Positions 1 to 8,302 are shown, counted from the first letter of the stretch. The stretch is DNA of 32,664 nucleotides from [Clostridium] fimetarium (GCF_900111235.1 NZ_FOJI01000025.1:1-32664); one strand, 5' to 3'. Numbers and translations: made by a program. The notes: generated by a model not told the origin, from the letters alone.

Positions 1-90
1 TAATTTATAAAACTGCAATTGGTAAGCCGTATGCCTTAATAGGGCACGTGCGGTTTGATAAGGGGGTAGCCTAGAAATAGGTTACCCTAC
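1..90 (+). mobile_element. 3' end of a group II intron (domains V and VI)
   Basis: Positions 24-56 fold as a domain V hairpin: an 8-bp lower stem (24-31 with 49-56) containing the AGC catalytic triad at 25-27, a two-nucleotide CG bulge at 47-48, and an upper stem 32-36 with 42-46. A joiner is followed by a 9-bp domain VI hairpin (64-72 with 79-87), and the intron probably ends at the CTAC at 87-90. The AGC...two-base bulge...GT layout is diagnostic of group II introns. I do not see the usual bulged branch-point A in domain VI as I draw it. The ribozyme body and any reverse transcriptase/maturase gene lie left of the window, so only the 3' boundary is visible. Confidence 0.82.
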
Positions 91-108
91 TTTATTGTTA
101 ATTGGAAA

Positions 109-137
109 TTTCTAAAAATCTAATAATAGTGTATAAT
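109..137 (+). promoter_or_regulatory. Weak candidate sigma-A promoter for the ABC exporter pair
   Basis: A perfect -10 (TATAAT, 132-137) lies 48 bp before the ATPase start. The hexamer 17 bp upstream (TTTCTA, 109-114) is a poor -35. Transcription may instead read through from the intron. Confidence 0.35.
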
Positions 138-185
138 AAAGTAGATAAAAATATATTCGAACTAGAAAAGGATAGGTGTGACAAA

Positions 186-887
186 ATGAGTTATATAGAA
201 TTTAATGACGTAAAAAAAGTTTATAAAATGGGCGATGTGGATATTGAAGCGCTATCGGGCGTTGATTTCAAAATAGAGAAAGGTGAATTTGTTGTAATTG
301 CAGGGGCTAGTGGTGCAGGTAAAAGCACAATATTAAATCTTTTGGGTGGAATGGATTTTGCAAGTTCAGGTGAAATCATTGTTGATGGTAATGAGGTTAG
401 CAAGTATTCCAGAAAACAACTTACTACGTATAGACGATTTGATATTGGATTTGTATTCCAGTTCTATAATCTTGTTCAAAATCTTACTGCACTTGAAAAT
501 GTTGAGCTAGCAACTGAAATCTGTAAGGATCCTTTGAATGTCGAAGAGATCCTTAGTGCTGTAGGATTAGCAGATAGAATGTCAAACTTCCCAGCACAGC
601 TTTCAGGTGGAGAACAGCAGCGAGTTGCGATTGCAAGAGCGTTAGCAAAGAATCCTAAAATATTACTTTGTGATGAACCTACAGGAGCACTTGACTACAA
701 TACAGGTAAAGCAATTCTTAAATTGCTTCAAGATACCTGTTATGAAAAAGGCATATCAGTAATTATTATCACACATAATATTGCACTTACTGATATGGGA
801 GACAAAGTAATTAAAGTTAAAAATGGCAGAATTTCCAGTGTTACTGTAAATGACAATCCAACGCCGGTAGAAAGGATTGAATGGTAA
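186..887 (+). CDS. ABC transporter ATP-binding protein (MacB/LolD-type)
   Basis: This is a 233-residue ATPase that would energise the membrane protein encoded next to it. The P-loop GASGAGKST is at residues 40-48, followed by a Q-loop (FVFQFYN), the signature LSGGEQQR, Walker [10 protein letters not shown], and a switch histidine in ITHN. The close Walker motifs and 230-residue length fit the MacB/LolD/FtsE branch that pairs with FtsX-fold permeases rather than with substrate-importing ones. I chose ATG 186, where the protein aligns with family N-termini ([11 protein letters not shown]). An in-frame TTG at 102 would add 28 non-homologous residues and starts almost on the intron boundary. The stop is one base before the permease ATG. 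Substrate is unknown; peptides, lipids or antibiotics are possible. Confidence 0.9.
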   Translation: MSYIEFNDVKKVYKMGDVDIEALSGVDFKIEKGEFVVIAGASGAGKSTILNLLGGMDFASSGEIIVDGNEVSKYSRKQLTTYRRFDIGFVFQFYNLVQNLTALENVELATEICKDPLNVEEILSAVGLADRMSNFPAQLSGGEQQRVAIARALAKNPKILLCDEPTGALDYNTGKAILKLLQDTCYEKGISVIIITHNIALTDMGDKVIKVKNGRISSVTVNDNPTPVERIEW

Positions 888-888
888 T

Positions 889-3501
889 ATGGGAAAATCG
901 ATAATAAAAGACATAATTCGTGAAATCAGGAAATCATTTGGCAGATTTCTTGCAATATTTGCAATCGTTGCAATTGGTGTGGCATTTTTTGCAGGAGTTA
1001 CTGCATCTTCATCGGATATGAGGTATTCTGCAGATTCCTATTTTGATAAATATAATCTAATGGACGTTAGGTTACTTTCTTCAATCGGTTTTAATCAAGA
1101 TGATATTAGTGCAATAAGAGCTGTTGATGGAGTTAAAGGGGTATATGCAACGCACTCTTTAGATGCATTAATTCAACTAAATTCGTCTAAGTCGGCAACG
1201 AAAGTTATGACCGTTCCACTTGGGGGACAGGATGCCCAAAAGGATGATTATATCAATCAACTTCGAATTAAAGAAGGACGTCTCCCAGAAAAATCAGGGG
1301 AGTGCGTAGTGAAATATGAGACTGTTCAAGGTGATCCCATTAATATTGGAGATAAAATCACATTGCAGTCTGGTACAGATGAAAATATATCACAAACACT
1401 TAAGAATTCTGAATATGAAGTGGTTGGAATCGTTTATACACCGTATTATCTTTCCTATGAAATGGGTACAACATCTATTGGAAATGGTAAGATCAGTCAC
1501 TGCATCATGATTCCGGATTCGGATTTTATAAGTGAATATTATACAGAAGTATTTGCAACAGTAAATGGTGCAAAAGAAATCAACTCTTATAACGATGCCT
1601 ATTTTGATGTGGTTAATAAAACTACAGACAAATTAGAAAGTATAAGCAAAATTCGCATTGACCAACGAATTGAAGATGTAAAAAGTCAAATCAATGCTTC
1701 CGAAACAAAACAATTAAATTTGCTTTCTAATGGAGATATACGGGAAGAGATTTTGATGCAAGAAATAGAAAAAGCGCAAAAGGATGCCTTGGTAAATTCG
1801 TCAGATTGGCAATGGTTTGTGCTTGATAGGAATTCACATTATTCGTATAGAGATTATGGTCAGTGTGCAGACCAAATGGATTCGATTGCTACTGTTTTCC
1901 CTATATTTTTCTTTTTCGTTGCAGCACTTGTTTGCCTCACTACAATGACAAGAATGGTAGATGAACATAGAGGTACCATTGGTACATTTAAAGCACTGGG
2001 TTATAATAAATCAGCTATCGCTTTAAAGTACATTAGTTATGCCCTTATTGCCTCGATTTTTGGTGGAATTGTAGGATGTATAATTGGATTAAATGTGTTT
2101 CCAAGGGTTATTTATTCAAGCTGGAATATTGTATATGAATTACCTGCTATACAGCTTGCTCCACATATTGCACTGATTTTAATTTCGATTACTTCAATGG
2201 CCGGGATTACAACATTAGCAGCATTTGCAGCATGCAGCAAAGAACTTGCAGAAGAGCCTTCCATGTTAATGCGTCCTAAGGCACCTAAGAAGGGTAAAAA
2301 AATTCTTTTAGAAAGGGCAGAATTCATTTGGAAACATATGAAGTTCACTCAAAAAGTTACTGCTAGAAATATATTTAGATATAAAAAACGTTTTATAATG
2401 ACGTTAATTGGAATTGCAGGATGTACTGCGCTTTTACTGGCAGGTTTTGGAATCAAGGACAGTATTGCTAGCTTGGTTGATAATCAATATAAGCAAATTC
2501 TAAAGTATAACGTTACAATCACCTATCCTGATGATATTGGCGAAAGTCAACATGCAGCTGTAATGAATGATATTAATAAGGATAATCGATTTTCAAATGT
2601 TATGGAAGTTAGTTCATCTGTTACCAAAGTAAATGTTGTTATGGCCGAAGATTCTGATAACAAAGATATCAGCGTAGATTTCATATCACTTAATAATTTA
2701 TCTGATTACAATCAGTTTATTACTTTCCGCTCAAGAACCAGTCATAAACCATATGACTTAAACAATGATGGTGTTATTATAAGTGAAAAGTTATCAAATG
2801 ATTTAAACGTGAAAGCCGGAGATAGTATCTATATAGAAAATAATTCTGGTATAAGAAAGCAGGTTAAGATTTCAAATGTGATGGAAACGTACGTGAATCA
2901 TTACGTATTTATTAGTGATTCCTATTATGAAGAAATATTTGCAGAAAAACCTGTCAATAACGAAATATTAGGTATACTAAGTTCTTCAAGTTTAGAGCTT
3001 GAGAATCAATTAGGAAATGAATTCTTAAATAAAGATGGAATTGACAGTATTACATTTTTTACCGGAAATATTAATAAATTTAATAAAATGATTCAGTCAT
3101 TGGATCTGGTTACTTATGTATTAATTATTGCTGCAGCAATGCTTGCATTTGTTGTATTGTACAACCTTACAAATGTAAATATTTCTGAACGACTACGCGA
3201 GATTGCTACAATTAAGGTCCTTGGATTTTATGATAAAGAGGTTGCCTCCTATGTTTACCGAGAAAATATCATAATTACAATTATTGGTGCGCTTGTAGGA
3301 TTAGGTCTTGGTGTGATTTTGCATCGATTTATCATGAAAACAGTTGAAATGGATGCGGTTATGTTCGGTAATGAAATAAAATGGTCTTCCTTTGTCATTG
3401 CATTTGTAATGACACTTATATTCTCATTATTAGTAAACCTTGCAATGTATAAAAAACTAATTAATATTAAAATGGTTGAGTCATTGAAATCAGTAGAATA
3501 A
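889..3501 (+). CDS. FtsX-family ABC transporter permease
   Basis: An 870-residue integral membrane partner of the preceding ATPase. Helix 1 (about residues 17-40) follows a basic N-terminus, then comes a ~290-residue extracytoplasmic domain. A first FtsX cluster of three helices lies near 335-465, with the typical EHRGTIGTFKALGY coupling segment. A second unit follows: one helix near 500-525, a second extracellular domain, and a final FtsX cluster near 745-865 with a matching ERLREIATIKVLGF segment. This duplicated layout is that of large MacB-like exporters and of bacitracin-type or cell-wall-linked permeases. ATG 889 is preferred over TTG 877, which sits directly on the AGAAAGGA ribosome binding site. 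The substrate cannot be inferred from sequence, and no sensor kinase pair is adjacent. Confidence 0.88.
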   Translation: MGKSIIKDIIREIRKSFGRFLAIFAIVAIGVAFFAGVTASSSDMRYSADSYFDKYNLMDVRLLSSIGFNQDDISAIRAVDGVKGVYATHSLDALIQLNSSKSATKVMTVPLGGQDAQKDDYINQLRIKEGRLPEKSGECVVKYETVQGDPINIGDKITLQSGTDENISQTLKNSEYEVVGIVYTPYYLSYEMGTTSIGNGKISHCIMIPDSDFISEYYTEVFATVNGAKEINSYNDAYFDVVNKTTDKLESISKIRIDQRIEDVKSQINASETKQLNLLSNGDIREEILMQEIEKAQKDALVNSSDWQWFVLDRNSHYSYRDYGQCADQMDSIATVFPIFFFFVAALVCLTTMTRMVDEHRGTIGTFKALGYNKSAIALKYISYALIASIFGGIVGCIIGLNVFPRVIYSSWNIVYELPAIQLAPHIALILISITSMAGITTLAAFAACSKELAEEPSMLMRPKAPKKGKKILLERAEFIWKHMKFTQKVTARNIFRYKKRFIMTLIGIAGCTALLLAGFGIKDSIASLVDNQYKQILKYNVTITYPDDIGESQHAAVMNDINKDNRFSNVMEVSSSVTKVNVVMAEDSDNKDISVDFISLNNLSDYNQFITFRSRTSHKPYDLNNDGVIISEKLSNDLNVKAGDSIYIENNSGIRKQVKISNVMETYVNHYVFISDSYYEEIFAEKPVNNEILGILSSSSLELENQLGNEFLNKDGIDSITFFTGNINKFNKMIQSLDLVTYVLIIAAAMLAFVVLYNLTNVNISERLREIATIKVLGFYDKEVASYVYRENIIITIIGALVGLGLGVILHRFIMKTVEMDAVMFGNEIKWSSFVIAFVMTLIFSLLVNLAMYKKLINIKMVESLKSVE

Positions 3502-3507
3502 AATATA

Positions 3508-3540
3508 AAAGGGATACTGTTGATTATACAGTATCCCTTT
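3508..3540 (+). terminator. Perfect 13-bp hairpin after the ABC exporter operon
   Basis: Positions 3508-3520 pair perfectly with 3528-3540 around a 7-base loop. The A-run before and T-run at the end of the stem make it usable as a terminator; the downstream U-tract is short (only the TTT closing the stem). On the opposite strand the stem is followed by a T-rich stretch, so it could act in both directions. Confidence 0.7.
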
Positions 3541-3622
3541 AAGCTGAAAAAACAGTACATTTATATATAATAATTCTATATAATATTATATATCTGAAAT
3601 GACCGTTTTGGGAGGCATGAAG

Positions 3623-3730
3623 TTGGAAAAAGTTTGTATAATTTCTTTCATTCTTATTATTTATATGTTTTTAATACTCAAAATCAAAAATCTATTGAAG
3701 GACAAAGCTAAAAAAATAAAGAAGAAGTAG
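3623..3730 (+). CDS. 35-residue single-helix membrane peptide
   Basis: A short gene with a strong GGGAGG (3610-3615) seven bases before a TTG start; an ATG at 3617 lies only one base from that site and is less likely. The product has a hydrophobic helix (about residues 5-20, IISFILIIYMFLIL) followed by a lysine-rich tail ending KIKKK, giving a predicted inside-positive C-terminus. I do not recognise the family. It sits between an ABC exporter terminator and an iron-responsive operator. It could be a small accessory membrane subunit. The only evidence that it is real is the ribosome binding site, the amphipathic composition and the otherwise empty interval. Confidence 0.5.
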   Translation: MEKVCIISFILIIYMFLILKIKNLLKDKAKKIKKK

Positions 3731-3795
3731 ATTTTGCTACAAATATTTTCAATCGAAATCCTTTGAGCTATTTCCGAGATATTTATAATTTTAAG

Positions 3796-3826
3796 TTGAC
3801 AGCTATAATTAGTTAGCATATACTAA
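3796..3826 (+). promoter_or_regulatory. Sigma-A promoter overlapped by a DtxR-type operator
   Basis: TTGACA (3796-3801), 17 bp, TATACT (3819-3824) form a near-consensus promoter. The -10 is embedded in the inverted repeat AGTTAGCATATACTAA (3811-3826), core GTTAG-N6-CTAAC, which resembles the DtxR/IdeR operator half-sites TTAGGTTAG/CTAACCTAA. Metal-loaded repressor bound here would block the polymerase. The transcript would have a ~115-nt leader before the Cys-rich peptide gene. Confidence 0.68.
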
Positions 3827-3906
3827 CCATATAAAGCAAACCAAATCTTGCTCAGACTAGTAATATCATTGATACTTTAACGATATTTAAGGATTTGAGA
3901 AAATAT

Positions 3907-3922
3907 AGTTAGTATCTGCTAA
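3907..3922 (+). promoter_or_regulatory. Second DtxR-type operator
   Basis: AGTTAGTATCTGCTAA matches the upstream operator at 13 of 16 positions and keeps the TTAG-N6-CTAA symmetry. It lies 8 bases before the ribosome binding site of the Cys-rich peptide gene. It could allow cooperative binding, a roadblock, or cover a second weaker promoter (TTGAGA at 3895-3900). Confidence 0.55.
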
Positions 3923-3945
3923 TAAAATCAAAGGAGTGATTGAAT

Positions 3946-4098
3946 ATGGGAACTATAGGCGTGAGTATTATTCTTATTGTAATTATATCTGTAAAAGTAG
4001 GCAAGATGATTAAAAACAAGAAAAACGGTAAGCCAATTATTGGTTGCAGTTGTGGTTGTGAAAGCTGTCCAAGTGCTCCAATGTGTCATGGAAAGTAG
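3946..4098 (+). CDS. FeoB-associated Cys-rich membrane peptide
   Basis: A 50-residue protein: an N-terminal transmembrane helix (residues 3-20), a basic stretch (KMIKNKKNGK), and a C-terminal cluster of cysteines at 34, 36, 38, 41 and 47 plus His48. This layout is the FeoB-associated Cys-rich membrane protein family, small proteins usually encoded directly behind feoB and thought to help ferrous iron uptake or metal handling at the inner face of the membrane. AAGGAGTG at 3931-3938 gives an ideal ribosome binding site. Here feoA and feoB are not adjacent; the neighbour is instead a DtxR-family regulator. Two DtxR-type operators upstream support iron control. Confidence 0.82.
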   Translation: MGTIGVSIILIVIISVKVGKMIKNKKNGKPIIGCSCGCESCPSAPMCHGK

Positions 4099-4113
4099 AA
4101 AAATGAATATTTA

Positions 4114-4142
4114 TTGTAGCAAAATATATTTTATGGTATAAT
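4114..4142 (+). promoter_or_regulatory. Sigma-A promoter for the DtxR-family gene
   Basis: TTGTAG (4114-4119), 17 bp, TATAAT (4137-4142) with an extended TGG just before the -10. No DtxR-type operator overlaps it, so the regulator may be made independently of iron while also receiving read-through from the peptide gene. Confidence 0.6.
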
Positions 4143-4191
4143 TATGGCAATTAGTGTGGTTGATTGAATTTACATGGATTGGGGATATGAT

Positions 4192-4560
4192 ATGTACGAA
4201 TCAGGTGAAAATTATTTAGAGACAATTCTTATGTTAAAGCAACGTAATGGATTTGTTAGATCAATAGATATTGCTAGGGAATTAGACTACAGTAAGCCAA
4301 GTGTAAGCCGTGCGGTGGGCCTTTTAAAGGAGTCTGAGTACATTACAATAGATAGTAATGGTTATATTGAATTGACTAAGACTGGACTCAATATAGCAGA
4401 AACAATATATGAAAGACATAGAATACTTACTTCATTTCTTTGCAAAACAGCAGGCGTTTCAATAGAGATTGCTGAAGAAGATGCCTGTAAGATTGAACAT
4501 ATATTAAGTAATGATACATTTAAAGGGATAAAAAAGTTTACTCTTAGCAATATGAAATAG
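4192..4560 (+). CDS. DtxR/MntR-family metal-dependent transcriptional repressor
   Basis: A 122-residue regulator with a winged helix-turn-helix (about residues 20-60, SKPSVSRAVGLLKESEYI as recognition region) and a metal-binding dimerisation domain; there is no C-terminal SH3 domain. Ligand positions can be read by alignment: His76, Cys99, Glu102 and His103 match the DtxR/IdeR pattern (EACRWEH) rather than MntR, which has Glu at the Cys position. This points to Fe(II). Asn7 occupies the site that is Met10 in DtxR and Asp8 in MntR, which is unusual. ATG 4192 has GGGGA at a good distance; ATG 4174 would add six residues. It probably acts on the two operators upstream of the Cys-rich peptide gene. 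Confidence 0.85.
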   Translation: MYESGENYLETILMLKQRNGFVRSIDIARELDYSKPSVSRAVGLLKESEYITIDSNGYIELTKTGLNIAETIYERHRILTSFLCKTAGVSIEIAEEDACKIEHILSNDTFKGIKKFTLSNMK

Positions 4561-4601
4561 TAGCATAAAGCGGAATTGATATAAAGTTAAATCAGCGTTA
4601 A

Positions 4602-4638
4602 AAAATAGGATGTTGTTCGAAGAACTACATTCTATTTT
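4602..4638 (+). terminator. Terminator after the DtxR-family gene
   Basis: Positions 4602-4618 pair with 4622-4638 (17 positions, one mismatch, one G-U pair) around a GAA loop. The stem starts in an A-run and ends in TTTT, so it can work for either strand. Confidence 0.7.
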
Positions 4639-4693
4639 AAGTTTATTGATAATAAATAAAAAAATTCTAAAAAGCAAGAAAATATGAATAATT

Positions 4694-4741
4694 TTTACAT
4701 TTTACGTTAATTTTACATAATGATGATTAGGAAATTTACAT
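4694..4741 (+). promoter_or_regulatory. PhoP-box-like array upstream of pstS
   Basis: Four TTTACRT elements lie on the + strand at 4694, 4701, 4712 and 4735. The 4701-4712 spacing is 11 bp and 4712-4735 is 23 bp, i.e. about one and two helical turns. This agrees with the TT(A/T)ACA repeats at 11-bp period that PhoP-type OmpR-family regulators bind in Firmicutes. A possible -10 (TATAGT, 4750-4755) follows, with no good -35, as expected for an activated promoter. Confidence 0.6.
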
Positions 4742-4807
4742 TCCGAGGTTATAGTGTAAATATCAAGAAGGATTTGATTGAAAAAAAACCATATTTGGAG
4801 GATTAAA

Positions 4808-5689
4808 ATGAAAGTCAAAAAAGTGTTATGTACAGTAATGGGTATGATTATGATTGCAGGTAGTTTAGTAGGTTGTGGATCTACAGCAGCAAAACCGTTT
4901 GACGCAAGTAAAAATATTACAACAATTTCAAGAGAAGAAGGTTCAGGAACAAGAACAGCGTTTATTGAACTGTTTGGCGTTCAACAAAAAGATGCAAGTG
5001 GTGTTAAAGTTGATTACACTTATGATAGAGCAATTGTTACAAACAGTACTTCAGTTATGATGACATCTGTATCAAGTAATCAATATGCAATTGGTTATAT
5101 TTCACTTGGTTCTCTAAATGATACTGTTAAAGCTGTTACAATTGATGGTATTGAAGCAACAGTTGCAAATATAAATAGTGGCACATACAAGATTTCAAGA
5201 CCATTTAATATTGCAACTAAGGGTACTTTAAGTGCAGTAGCTCAGGATTTCGAGAATTATATTTTAAGCTCTGATGGACAGTCAGTAATTGAAAGTAGTG
5301 GATATATCAAAGCCGTAGACGCAAAAGCATACAGTGGTTCAAAACCATCTGGCAGTATTGTAATTGCAGGTTCCTCATCAGTAACGCCTGTTATGGAAAA
5401 GTTAAAAGAGGCTTATCTTAAAGTTAACACAAGTGCAAAGATTGAAATTCAGGAAAGTGATTCAACAACTGGTATGACATCAGCTATTAGCGGAATCTGT
5501 GATATCGGAATGGCTTCAAGAGCAGTATCTGATAGTGAAAAAGAAAAAGGCCTTACACAAACAACAATCGCAATTGATGGTCTTGCAGTAATTGTTAATA
5601 AAGAGAATACAACAGCTAATCTTACAACTGAAGCTGTAAAGAATATTTTCATGGGTAAAACAACACTCTGGTCAGATATCATTAAATAG
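4808..5689 (+). CDS. pstS: Phosphate ABC transporter substrate-binding lipoprotein, circularly permuted
   Basis: A 293-residue lipoprotein that binds phosphate outside the membrane for PstCAB. A signal peptide ends in lipobox LVGC (Cys23). The order of halves is inverted relative to ordinary PstS. Residues 37-170 carry the part normally found second (REEGSGTR at 42-49, AIGYISLGSL, SRPFNIATKG, DGQSVIESSGYI). Residues 185-293 carry the part normally first (GSSSVTPVMEKL at 188, DIGMASRAVSDSE, AIDGLAVIVN, NIFMGKTTLWSDI). All expected phosphate-loop segments are present, so it should be functional. ATG 4808 has GGAGG six bases upstream; an earlier in-frame TTG at 4778 would spoil the signal peptide. 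It heads the pst operon behind PhoP-like sites. Confidence 0.9.
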   Translation: MKVKKVLCTVMGMIMIAGSLVGCGSTAAKPFDASKNITTISREEGSGTRTAFIELFGVQQKDASGVKVDYTYDRAIVTNSTSVMMTSVSSNQYAIGYISLGSLNDTVKAVTIDGIEATVANINSGTYKISRPFNIATKGTLSAVAQDFENYILSSDGQSVIESSGYIKAVDAKAYSGSKPSGSIVIAGSSSVTPVMEKLKEAYLKVNTSAKIEIQESDSTTGMTSAISGICDIGMASRAVSDSEKEKGLTQTTIAIDGLAVIVNKENTTANLTTEAVKNIFMGKTTLWSDIIK

Positions 5690-5730
5690 TACAAACGATT
5701 TCAAAACATAATTTTAAATAACATATCAAG

Positions 5731-5764
5731 GCGGAACCATCTTTACAGACAAAGGTGGCTTCGC
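5731..5764 (+). other. Intercistronic hairpin between pstS and pstC
   Basis: Positions 5731-5744 pair with 5751-5764 (14 positions, one A/C mismatch and two G-U pairs) around a 6-base loop. No T-run follows, so it is more likely an mRNA processing or 3'-stabilising structure than a full terminator. This would fit the usual excess of pstS message over pstCAB. Confidence 0.6.
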
Positions 5765-5787
5765 TATTGGTATAGCAGGAGAAGAAC

Positions 5788-6648
5788 ATGAGGAAATATA
5801 AAGAAAAAATAATGGAAATCGTATTTCTTATTGCTGCTTGTATATGTATACTCGCAGTTGCACTAATTTGTATATTTTTATTTGCAAATGGAATTCCAGC
5901 AATTAAAGAAATAGGTTTCTTTAAGTTTATATTTGGAACAATATGGAAACCAAAAAGCAATTTATATGGAATATTCCCGATGATATTAGGAAGCATCTAT
6001 ATTACTGCCGGAGCTATTGTAATTGGTGTTCCAATTGGAATACTTACAGCTATATTTATGGCGAAATTTTGTCCCAAAAAATTATATCGGTTTTTAAAAC
6101 CATCCATTGAACTATTAGCGGGAATACCCTCAGTAGTATATGGATTTTTTGGGTTAGTTGTATTGGTACCTTTAATAAGAAATTTGTTTGATGTAAATGG
6201 AAACGATGGGAATAATATACTTACCGCATCTATTCTGCTCGGAATCATGATTCTTCCAACAATTATCGGAGTTTCTGAAGCATCTATTAGAGCTGTTCCA
6301 GAAAGTTATTATGAAGGCTCCTTGGCTTTAGGTGCAAGTCATGAGCGGAGTGTATTTTTTGCAACATTACCTGCCGCAAAGTCAGGAATTACAGCAGCTG
6401 TAGTACTTGGAATTGGCAGAGCAATCGGTGAAACAATGGCAGTTGTTATGATAGCCGGAAATCAGCCCGCATTACCACGAGGTATTTTAGATGGAGTAAG
6501 AACCCTCACCACGAATATTGTAATGGAAATGGGTTATGCAGTAGACTTGCAACGAGAAGCCTTGATTGCCACTGGTGTTGTGTTATTTGTCTTTATCTTA
6601 ATGATTAATTTACTATTCTCTTTATTGAAAAGGAGGTCTAGAGTATAA
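5788..6648 (+). CDS. pstC: Phosphate ABC transporter permease PstC
   Basis: A 286-residue inner membrane protein forming the channel with PstA. It has an N-terminal helix (about residues 10-32) and the binding-protein-dependent permease domain. The conserved EAA loop follows the family pattern (ALGASHERSVFFATLPAAKSGI), with the GIGRAIGETMAVVMIAGN segment after it. The motif ELLAGIPSVVYGFFGL is typical of the PstC/PstA pair. ATG is preceded by AGGAG. Its stop overlaps the pstA start (TAATG), indicating translational coupling. The family name is PstC by order and by the KFIFGTIWKP segment after helix 1. Confidence 0.93.
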   Translation: MRKYKEKIMEIVFLIAACICILAVALICIFLFANGIPAIKEIGFFKFIFGTIWKPKSNLYGIFPMILGSIYITAGAIVIGVPIGILTAIFMAKFCPKKLYRFLKPSIELLAGIPSVVYGFFGLVVLVPLIRNLFDVNGNDGNNILTASILLGIMILPTIIGVSEASIRAVPESYYEGSLALGASHERSVFFATLPAAKSGITAAVVLGIGRAIGETMAVVMIAGNQPALPRGILDGVRTLTTNIVMEMGYAVDLQREALIATGVVLFVFILMINLLFSLLKRRSRV

Positions 6649-7525
6649 TGGAAATAAAAGCAATTAATAAACGGACCTTTGCTCAAAAGATGAAGTCATA
6701 CAAAAGAAGCCCTCTTTCGTTCATATTATTATTACTTGTTGTAATTGCTTGCGCAATAACAATATTGGTTCTAGGCTTTTTGGTCGGATATATCTTAATT
6801 AAAGGTATTCCGCATCTTTCATTAGATTTATTTACATGGACATATACATCGAACAATGTTTCTATGATGCCAGCAATTATTAATACATTAATTATGACTT
6901 TTATATCATTAATAATTGCAGTACCATTTGGAATATTTGCAGCAATCTACTTAGTTGAATATGCGAAAAAAGGGAATAAAATAGTTGAGATAGTACGTAT
7001 TACAGCAGAAACATTGTCTGGCATTCCTTCGATTATATATGGACTTTTTGGTATGCTATTCTTCGTTATGGCATTACATTGGGGATACTCAATATTAGCA
7101 GGTGCATTTACACTTGCAATTATGGTACTACCTATTGTGATGAGGACAACAGAGGAAGCTTTGCTTGCTGTCCCTGACTCATTTAGAGAAGGTAGCTTTG
7201 CACTTGGAGCAGGAAAACTAGTTACAGTATTTAAAATTGTTCTTCCATCAGCTGTTCCAGGTATATTATCAGGCGTAATCTTGTCCATTGGGCGAATTGT
7301 TGGTGAAACTGCTGCACTTATGTATACTGCAGGAACCGCTACCTCTGTTGCAAGCAATGTGTTTGCATCCGGTAGAACTTTGTCCGTGCATATGTATTCA
7401 TTGTCAAGGGAAGGTTTGCATATAGACCAATCTTATGCAACTGCAGTAGTACTTCTATTTATTGTCATTTTAATCAATTGGTTTTCTAGCTTTATAGCAA
7501 AGAGAATATCGAAAGGAAATAACTA

Positions 7526-7526
<1 letters not shown>
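6648..7526 (+). CDS. pstA: Phosphate ABC transporter permease PstA
   Basis: A 292-residue second permease subunit. It has an N-terminal helix (about 23-50), then the conserved [18 protein letters not shown] segment, EAA loop ([24 protein letters not shown]), and the terminal [15 protein letters not shown] motif characteristic of PstA. AGGAGG sits inside the end of pstC, and the start codon overlaps the pstC stop. Its own stop overlaps the pstB start, so the three genes are tightly coupled in one transcript. Confidence 0.93.

Positions 7527-8298
<772 letters not shown>

Positions 8299-8302
<4 letters not shown>

Noticed and set aside
102-185. N-terminal extension of the ABC ATPase from TTG 102
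   Set aside because: The 28 added residues do not look like the family, and ATG 186 gives the standard N-terminus; the region reads as leader behind the intron.
4808-5689. PstS as a frameshifted or rearranged pseudogene
   Set aside because: All functional segments are present once, in one open frame with a signal peptide and good ribosome binding site; permutation explains the order.
6947-7357. 136-residue antisense frame inside pstA
   Set aside because: Complete overlap with a conserved permease gene, no ribosome binding site, composition of a reverse-complement shadow.
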